Shown piece after piece: positions 59,732 through 64,000 of a stretch of DNA of 64,000 nucleotides. The stretch's first letter is position 1; each line of letters opens with the position of its first letter. Source of the stretch: Ruminococcus sp. (GTDB lineage: Bacteria > Bacillota > Clostridia > Oscillospirales > Acutalibacteraceae); assembly GCA_004556705.1 (NCBI GenBank), contig SFGA01000001.1, positions 1 to 64,000 of the forward strand, written 5' to 3'. Below the pieces are notes generated by a model. The model was not told the origin of the DNA, ran no database searches, and saw only the letters and a list, made by a program, of their open reading frames with translations. Position numbers and translations under genes: made by a program.

Positions 59732-60076
59732 ATGACAGTAAGGCGAGGAGAAATCTACTATGCGGATTTAAGCCCTGTTATAGGCTCCGAGCAAGGCGGA
59801 ATGAGACCTGTTTTGATAGTTCAAAACGACGTGGGCAATAAGTACAGCCCGACGGTAATCGCCGCCGCCATCACAAGTCAGAAGTATAAAACCAGACTGC
59901 CCACACACATAAGCGTAAATGCCGATAACTGCGGACTTCAAAAGGACTCGGTTGTGCTTCTTGAACAGGTGAGAACGCTTGATAAACAGCGACTTAAAGA
60001 GCGTATGGGAAATCTTCCCGACAGCGAAATGAATAAAATCAACAAGGCATTGTCCGTAAGCTTCGGACTGTTATAA
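59732..60076 (+). CDS. mazF: MazF/PemK-family endoribonuclease toxin
   Basis: MazF toxins cut mRNA at short sequences and slow growth under stress. 114 residues: VRRGEIYYADLSPVIGSEQGGMRPVLIVQND (start and catalytic Arg in RPVLI), SPTVIAAAITSQ with the conserved Thr/Ser-Gln, KDSVVLLEQVRTLDKQRL. ATG 59732 has GGAGAG eight bases upstream. No antitoxin gene of MazE type is adjacent on either side, unlike ndoAI-ndoA of Bacillus. A terminator follows. Confidence 0.94.
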   Translation: MTVRRGEIYYADLSPVIGSEQGGMRPVLIVQNDVGNKYSPTVIAAAITSQKYKTRLPTHISVNADNCGLQKDSVVLLEQVRTLDKQRLKERMGNLPDSEMNKINKALSVSFGLL

Positions 60077-60080
60077 AAAA

Positions 60081-60117
60081 TACGGCACACTCGGTCGGGT
60101 GTGCCGTAAATCTTTCT
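60081..60117. terminator. Terminator between mazF and nrdR
   Basis: TACGGCACAC and GTGTGCCGTA with an eight-base loop, flanked by AAAAAA and AATCTTTCTT. Confidence 0.82.
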
Positions 60118-60121
60118 TAAC

Positions 60122-60577
60122 TTATTTTGTCTTGAGCAAGGTCGAAAGCTCATCCATAAATGCGTTAATATCTTTGAAATGTCTGTAAACCGAGGCAAAG
60201 CGAACATAAGCAACCTCGTCAATATCCTTGAGCTTATCCATAGCAAGCTCGCCGATATGAATTGAGGTAACCTCTCTGTCAAGTGAGTTCTGAAGATTAG
60301 CCTCGATTTCGTCAACTGCTTTTTCAAGAGTTTCGATGGTAACCTGACGCTTCTCACAAGCTCTCATCATACCGCCTAAAAGCTTATTGCGGTCAAATGC
60401 CTCACGTGATTTGTCTTTCTTAATGACGAAAATCGGAACGCTCTCGATAATCTCGTATGTAGTAAATCTCTTGCCGCATTTGATACACTCACGGCGGCGG
60501 CGAATACGCTCTCCCTCGTCTGTGGGACGGGAGTCAATTACCTTGCTTTCTTCAAAAGCGCAAAAAGGACACTTCAA
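60122..60577 (-). CDS. nrdR: Ribonucleotide reductase regulator NrdR
   Basis: NrdR represses ribonucleotide reductase genes according to ATP/dATP. About 151 residues: zinc ribbon CPFC...CIKC (KCPFCAFEESKVIDSRPTDE, RRECIKCGKRFTTYE) and ATP-cone (IFVIKKDKSREAFDRNKLLGGMMRACE ... SIHIGELAMDKLKDIDEVAYVRFASVY). The TTG at 60577 gives the usual MKCPFC start, though a TTG at 60592 is also possible. No nrd gene lies in the window. Confidence 0.94.
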   Translation of the reverse strand: MKCPFCAFEESKVIDSRPTDEGERIRRRRECIKCGKRFTTYEIIESVPIFVIKKDKSREAFDRNKLLGGMMRACEKRQVTIETLEKAVDEIEANLQNSLDREVTSIHIGELAMDKLKDIDEVAYVRFASVYRHFKDINAFMDELSTLLKTK

Positions 60578-60622
60578 ATATATCACATCCAAGTTAAAAA
60601 TTTTCTAAATCCTATATATTGT

Positions 60623-60651
60623 ATTATATCAAAGTTTTTCCACAATGTAAA
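60623..60651 (-). promoter_or_regulatory. Promoter of nrdR
   Basis: On the minus strand TTTACA (60651-60646), 17 bases, TATAAT (60628-60623), 45 bases before the start. Confidence 0.75.
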
Positions 60652-60741
60652 GCGTTAAAGCCGTGATTTTTCTCTTTCTTCCATTATTTGATAATTGATT
60701 TTGCGCCGCTGAGCCTTTATTATGAGGGCAGAGGTGATAAA

Positions 60742-61008
60742 ATGACGGAAATAATAGCATCTGTTTGTGAGTGCGTCAAGGGGATGAACAGGCTGTCAAA
60801 GCTCTCGATAAAATACGGCGGCGCAGTCGTGCTTTCGCTGTATGCCTCGGCGGCATTTTGCTCGGCTATTATGGGCAAAATCGGCAATTTCGACACGCTG
60901 CTGATTTTGAAAAACGAGCTTTTAAGCTGTGCGGGCGAAATGCTGTCGGCGGTTTTTGTTCCGTCGATTTTTCTTGAAATATTGACTCTTGCCGAAAAAT
61001 ACAAGTAA
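60742..61008 (+). CDS. Small membrane protein, unknown
   Basis: 88 residues: a soluble first part (MTEIIASVCECVKGMNRLSK), one helix about 24-45 (YGGAVVLSLYASAAFCSAIMG) and a second hydrophobic stretch at 65-82 (MLSAVFVPSIFLEILTLAEK). GAGGTGATAAA precedes ATG 60742; the in-frame upstream 18 residues have no Shine-Dalgarno. No family recognised. Confidence 0.6.
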   Translation: MTEIIASVCECVKGMNRLSKLSIKYGGAVVLSLYASAAFCSAIMGKIGNFDTLLILKNELLSCAGEMLSAVFVPSIFLEILTLAEKYK

Positions 61009-61067
61009 AAAAATTGACTTTATGCAAGTAAAATGTTAAAATGAAAGCCTGAAACGGAGTGACCACA

Positions 61068-61418
61068 ATGATTTGTCCCAAATGCAGAAAAATTTATCCC
61101 GATACGGTCGAAGTGTGCCCCGAGTGTCAAGTTGAATTGATAGGTATGATGGGCGACGCAGACGCACCGGATGACAATGCAAAAATGGAACGTGTCGTTG
61201 TCGGCAGCGACGGGGAAATTTCCCCTACAATTATTTACAGACCTATCGACGAGCCGTTGCCTGTCAGCAACAGCTTGCCCGTAACGCTTATGCTTCTTGC
61301 GATTATAATGCTTTTGGCAAGTGCGGTTTGCTTTTTCCTCGGAAGGTCTGGGGCGAATTCCGCACAGGGCGCAAGTATTATGAGCTTTGCAAATTATATC
61401 ATTGGATTTTTGAATTAA
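61068..61418 (+). CDS. Zinc-ribbon membrane protein
   Basis: 116 residues. MICPKCRKIYPDTVEVCPEC is a four-cysteine zinc ribbon (CPKC...CPEC), followed by an acidic middle and a C-terminal helix (LPVTLMLLAIIMLLASAVCF). Function unknown. Similar ribbon-helix proteins are frequent in Firmicutes. ATG 61068 has GGAG nine bases upstream; GTG 61059 is the alternative. Confidence 0.7.
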   Translation: MICPKCRKIYPDTVEVCPECQVELIGMMGDADAPDDNAKMERVVVGSDGEISPTIIYRPIDEPLPVSNSLPVTLMLLAIIMLLASAVCFFLGRSGANSAQGASIMSFANYIIGFLN

Positions 61419-61551
61419 AAAACCGCCTGCGAAAGCTTCACAGACGGAGCAAAGGCACTGCAAACGCTGTTTTTTTCTTGTCCTTTGCTGTCAATATTAT
61501 ATGCGCAAAAAAAGAAATTATCAGTTTTTATAATAAATTTTCAAAAAACGC

Positions 61552-61580
61552 TTGCTTTTTACCTTAGTATATGATAAAAT
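61552..61580 (+). promoter_or_regulatory. Promoter of secG
   Basis: TTGCTT (61552-61557), 17 bases, TAAAAT (61575-61580), 45 bases ahead of the start. Confidence 0.6.
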
Positions 61581-61624
61581 ACTCGGGCGTTGAAAAAATG
61601 CAAGTCGTTAAGGAGGAAGTTAGT

Positions 61625-61876
61625 ATGTCAGCAATCGAAATTATTCTCGGCTCAATTGTTATCCTTTCATCAATCGTAGTAATCGTAGTTGTTCTTATGC
61701 AGCAGAGCCGTGAAGCCGGTCTTTCAGGTGCTATTTCAGGTGCGGCTGAAACCTTCTTCGGTAAGAATAAGGGAAGAACTATTGAGGCTAAGCTCGAAAA
61801 ATTCACAAAGTATTTTGGAACTTTCTTCTTCGTGCTTGTTCTCGCTGCATGGATTGTTCTCTTGTTCGTAAAATAA
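61625..61876 (+). CDS. secG: Preprotein translocase subunit SecG
   Basis: SecG speeds protein export through SecYE. 83 residues, two membrane helices: IEIILGSIVILSSIVVIVVVLM (about 3-24) and FFFVLVLAAWIVLLFV at the end, separated by QQSREAGLSGAISGAAETFF, the family signature with the GLSGAI...G...FF loop. AAGGAGG is eight bases from ATG 61625. Confidence 0.95.
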   Translation: MSAIEIILGSIVILSSIVVIVVVLMQQSREAGLSGAISGAAETFFGKNKGRTIEAKLEKFTKYFGTFFFVLVLAAWIVLLFVK

Positions 61877-61912
61877 CTCTTGTTTATAAGATAAATTAAA
61901 ACAAGGCAAATT

Positions 61913-61939
61913 ATAAAGCGGTTTTCCGCTTTATATATA
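61913..61939 (+). terminator. Terminator of secG
   Basis: ATAAAGCGG and CCGCTTTAT around TTTT, followed by ATATAT. It ends six bases before tRNA-Lys. Confidence 0.65.
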
Positions 61940-61940
61940 T

Positions 61941-62016
61941 GATCCACTAGCTCAGCTGGCAGAGCACTTGACTTTTAATCAAGGTGTCCGGAGTTCGATT
62001 CTCCGGTGGATCACCA
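61941..62016 (+). tRNA. tRNA-Lys (anticodon TTT)
   Basis: All four arms pair: acceptor GATCCAC/GTGGATC, D-arm GCTC/GAGC with the GG-containing loop, anticodon arm CTTGA-CTTTTAA-TCAAG with TTT at 34-36, T-arm CCGGA-GTTCGATTC-TCCGG type. The discriminator A and an encoded CCA end the gene at 62016. It decodes AAA/AAG lysine codons. A long terminator hairpin follows immediately. Confidence 0.97.
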
Positions 62017-62292
62017 GAAAAGAGTATCCGCAAGGATACTCTTTTGTTTTATATGTAATTATATTTTCATAACAAAGCCTGAAATCAGAACAAATTAAAA
62101 CGGAGAATCGAACTCAAAAAGGGACATAAAATACGGTATTTGCGAAGCAAATGAACAAGGCAGAGCCTTGTTGATTCTCCGGTGGATCACCAAAAAAGAG
62201 TATCCGCAAGGATACTCTTTTGTTTTATATGTAATTATATTTTCATAACAAAGCCTGAAATCAGAACAAATTAAAACGGAGAATCGAACTCA
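61997..62292. repeat. 120-bp duplication of the tRNA-Lys 3' end and its terminator
   Basis: Copy 1 (61997-62116) starts in the T-loop of tRNA-Lys (GATTCTCCGGTGGATCACCA) and includes the terminator and 70 bases beyond. Copy 2 (62173-62292) repeats it with one base change (CCAGAAAA to CCAAAAAA). Both end in CGGAGAATCGAACTCA, the reverse complement of the T-arm. The 56-base piece between holds two small palindromes, ATTTGCGAAGCAAAT and CAAGGCAGAGCCTTG. Duplicated tRNA 3' ends are the signature of integration or deletion at a tRNA attachment site. Confidence 0.85.
62018..62052 (+). terminator. Terminator of tRNA-Lys
   Basis: AAAAGAGTATCC and GGATACTCTTTT around GCAA, followed by GTTTTA. An identical hairpin at 62193-62222 belongs to the second copy and follows no gene. 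Confidence 0.88.
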
Positions 62293-62461
62293 GGCTTGCT
62301 GCCGCCGTTAAATCACAACAAATTAACGGTTACAAACAATTATATTTTAAATCACAACAAATTAACGGTTACAAACAATTATATTTTTATATAATATCGT
62401 AGGGGCGAACTGTGTTCGCCCGTTTTTAATTCGCTGTGAATTGGCGGACAACCGTATTTCA

Positions 62462-62662
62462 GCCTCCCTTGTGTAAAGGGTACGGGTCTCCTGTGGAGAC
62501 CTCTGCATTTAATGCAGAAGCACCGACCGAACCGGCAGGTGAGACGGTGGGTTGCCGTAGGCAACTCGGAGGGATTGTGAGGTTGATTTTATATGATTTT
62601 GTAAAAATCCCTCAGTCATTTTTTTGTTCCAAAAAAACGACAGCTCCCTTTACAAGGGAGCC
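62462..62662. repeat. GAGGGAGC long palindrome, copy 4 (extended form)
   Basis: Ends are GCCTCCCTTGTGTAAAGGG and CTCCCTTTACAAGGGAGCC, inverted. The interior holds a hairpin GGGTCTCCTGTGGAGACC and CTGCATTTAATGCAG, then GGAGGGATTGTGAGG, the part shared with the tail of the GNAT gene at 2345-2420. Confidence 0.8.
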
Positions 62663-62725
62663 TTTGTCGGACAGGGGCGAGCCCTGTCCCTACGGTCGCA
62701 TATATTTTCAGTTTTGATAAAACAA

Positions 62726-62862
62726 GGCTCCCTCTGACGAGGGAGCTGTTGAGCGAAGCGAAACTGAGGGAGAGAAAGCAATAAACACATCAAATTTTCG
62801 TTATCTCTCCCTCAGTCATTTTTTTGTTCCAAAAAAACGACAGCTCCCTTTACAAGGGAGCC
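62726..62862. repeat. GAGGGAGC long palindrome, copy 5
   Basis: It begins GGCTCCCTCTGACGAGGGAG as copy 1 does, but ends CTCCCTTTACAAGGGAGCC as copy 4 does, so it is a hybrid of the two subtypes, probably from recombination between copies. Confidence 0.8.
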
Positions 62863-62990
62863 TTTGTCGGACAGGGGTAAACCCTGTCCCTTATATATCT
62901 TACGCATAACTTCCATTCCGCTTCCATAAACTTCGATTTCCCGTTCTCTTCAAACTTGAATTTTTAGCGTTTCAAAGGATATACTTAGAA

Positions 62991-63530
62991 TCATGCAATC
63001 TGTTTGGTATGTGATAGCTTACATAGAGGATGAATATCCAAGATATGTTTAACGGACTCGTACAATTCCAAATAACTCTCTCCGTAGAAATACAAAGCAG
63101 TCTCAGTTCCACCTTCCCACCAACTGAACATAAAGCATTTTTCTCCAAGAGCATCCTGCAACTCGGAGATTAGTTCGTTAATATCATTTGTCTGATAAAC
63201 TTTTGTTGGCAAATCAGTCCCGTTTAAATAAATTGCCAATCCTTCAGCCTGACCGATAGGAGTTATTTCTTGATTGCAAATGATTTTACTTCCTTTTGGA
63301 ATTATCTTAATTCTCTGAAGATATGCAAGAATCTTTTCTATCCAGTCATCATTTACGCCAAGAGTGATATCGCATTTTTTAATCTCCCCTGTAGCTGACT
63401 GGAGTGTTCCCCCTCCTAAAAGCTCACCAGCATTAGTCTGAAGCAAAACATTCTCCAATGGTTCTTCAAACATTTCTCTTCTATGCTTTGGTTGGAGTTT
63501 TGCATTTAGTTCTATCGTCAATTCCGTCAT
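62991..63530 (-). CDS. Uncharacterised protein, 179 residues
   Basis: No family can be named with confidence. It begins MTELTIELNAKLQPKHRREM, with FEEPLENVL and a Gly-rich GELLGGGTLQ followed by GEIKKCDITLGV. This N-terminal pattern is seen in several uncharacterised bacterial proteins, some near polymorphic toxins, so an immunity-type role is conceivable but unproven. The second half (FSWWEGGTETALYFYGESYL) is aromatic and acidic. No membrane segment or signal peptide. A poor Shine-Dalgarno precedes the ATG. It is isolated beside repeats. Confidence 0.65.
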   Translation of the reverse strand: MTELTIELNAKLQPKHRREMFEEPLENVLLQTNAGELLGGGTLQSATGEIKKCDITLGVNDDWIEKILAYLQRIKIIPKGSKIICNQEITPIGQAEGLAIYLNGTDLPTKVYQTNDINELISELQDALGEKCFMFSWWEGGTETALYFYGESYLELYESVKHILDIHPLCKLSHTKQIA

Positions 63531-63696
63531 AACACTTAACTCACAAATTACTATTTATCGTTCTATATTCAACTTGCGCTTTATAGATATTATACTCATA
63601 AAGTATGACAAAATCAAGAAGCAGCTTAAAAATGCACTGTAAATTCAGGCTTCAATCAACGATACATTCTAACTTCTTGCTCCTTCCTTTGCGCTC

Positions 63697-63945
63697 CTAT
63701 GCAACATCGTCATCTTTATAACTGTGTTTCATTTTGAACGCCGCACGGAATTCGACATAACAGCCGCATTTCATACAGATGCCCGAAATCAAATGCTCGC
63801 AGGCTTTGCAAATTTCAATGCGTGAATTGTAGGTGCGTTCGTCCGTCCTGTCGCTTTCGGACAGCTTTTCAATTCTGCTCTTAATATCCTCGTACACGTC
63901 AGCCTCGGCACTTTCACGAAGCAGACATCTTTTGCATTTTTCCAT
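63697..63945 (-). CDS. DUF6171-family small zinc-binding protein
   Basis: 82 residues with MEKCKRCLLRESAEADVYED at the start, EICKACEHLISGICMKCGCYVEFRAAFK in the second half; paired CxxC and CxCxC-like cysteines form a probable zinc site. The family is a small clostridial one with no assigned function. It starts one base after the stop of the gene to its right, so the two are co-transcribed. Confidence 0.75.
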   Translation of the reverse strand: MEKCKRCLLRESAEADVYEDIKSRIEKLSESDRTDERTYNSRIEICKACEHLISGICMKCGCYVEFRAAFKMKHSYKDDDVA

Positions 63946-63946
63946 A

Positions 63947-64000
63947 TTATTTTATTATAAATTTCACAATCGAGCAGGCAGGAATTGTGGCAATAAAGCC
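63947..64000 (-). CDS. 3' end of a gene cut by the window edge
   Basis: Reading from the right edge, an open frame gives GFIATIPACSIVKFIIK and a TAA stop one base before the DUF6171 start codon. Seventeen residues are too few for assignment. The tight spacing supports a real upstream gene. Confidence 0.4.
   Translation of the reverse strand, partial: GFIATIPACSIVKFIIK

Larger units (their letters stand above)
62293..62890. repeat. Repeat mosaic 4
   Basis: In order: the end of a hairpin A (62293-62307); a 39-bp unit repeated twice in tandem (62310-62348 and 62349-62387); hairpin E variant (62398-62421); palindrome C copy 4 (62462-62662) with an extra internal piece; reversed hairpin B (62668-62695); palindrome C copy 5 (62726-62862); and a decayed reversed hairpin B (62868-62890) whose CTAC has become CTTA. 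62293-62430 is an inverted copy of 2611-2721. No gene fits; short frames over it are repeat-derived. Confidence 0.88.

Noticed and set aside
62436..62717. 93-residue frame in mosaic 4
   Set aside because: Consists of repeat copies 4 and B.

Overview
The window looks like a stretch of chromosome from a spore-forming, fermentative, anaerobic member of the Clostridia, most likely a gut Oscillospiraceae/Ruminococcaceae-type bacterium. This is inferred from gene content and style: spoVAD (spore dipicolinate uptake), a pyruvate formate-lyase pair, an intracellular L-arabinose/fucose/sialidase-like glycan toolkit, a short cobalamin-dependent methionine synthase with a separate activation subunit, an Rrf2-nifS-iscU iron-sulfur set, Gram-positive Shine-Dalgarno sequences and TTGACA/TATAAT promoters. 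Base composition is moderate (low-to-mid 40s % G+C by eye). The left 0.9 kb is clearly more AT-rich.

Layout. 1-900: the 5' end of a probable transposase leaving the left edge, and an AT-rich XRE regulator. 1.1-2.75 kb: a GNAT acetyltransferase sandwiched between two mosaics of short palindromic repeats. 2.8-5.2 kb: ylmH and pyk. 5.2-17.2 kb: an accessory metabolic and surface region with GH127 and GH29 glycosidases diverging from one promoter region, a FliB/YkgJ-like Cys-rich protein, an EEP-fold phosphodiesterase, a nucleotidyltransferase-like protein, a VanY-type carboxypeptidase, a membrane M28 peptidase, a lipoprotein, a sialidase-fold protein and a YdcF-like protein. 17.2-36.6 kb: one long housekeeping run on the + strand: infC-rpmI-rplT, an rRNA methyltransferase, dprA, topA, trmFO, plsX, rnc, an Elp3-like radical SAM gene, smc, ftsY, rdgB, yhbY, nadD, yqeK, rsfS and leuS. 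Many of these genes overlap by 1-20 nt, so this is translation, tRNA/rRNA maturation and chromosome maintenance packed for co-expression.

36.6-50.6 kb: an exported esterase, araA-araD, spoVAD, Rrf2 regulator with methionine synthase activation protein and metH, nifS-iscU, and DUF134-pflB-pflA. 50.6-51.2 kb: a third repeat mosaic. 51.2-61.9 kb: a sodium:solute symporter, a tiny gene behind a LexA-type SOS promoter, GtrA, a lipoprotein, the NAD(P)HX repair enzyme and acpS, nagB, a two-domain glycosyltransferase/pyruvyltransferase, mazF, nrdR, two small membrane proteins and secG. 61.9-64.0 kb: tRNA-Lys, whose 3' end and terminator are duplicated downstream, then a dense fourth repeat mosaic, an uncharacterised protein, a DUF6171 protein and the end of another gene at the right edge.

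The most interesting signals lie outside the familiar genes. (1) A family of short hairpins with unrelated stems that all carry a GTAG tetranucleotide on the same side, as REP elements mobilised by RAYT (TnpA-REP) proteins do. They are interleaved with longer GAGGGAGC palindromes, and one mosaic has been inserted into the 3' end of a coding gene. (2) A LexA box on a strong promoter driving a 52-residue protein of unknown function. (3) A shared operator-like sequence in the rrf2 and nifS promoters. (4) Symmetric operators in the nagB/acpS and GH127/GH29 divergent regions. (5) An FtsY whose acidic domain and amphipathic segment sit at the C-terminus instead of the N-terminus. No CRISPR array, prophage or complete classical defence system is visible.
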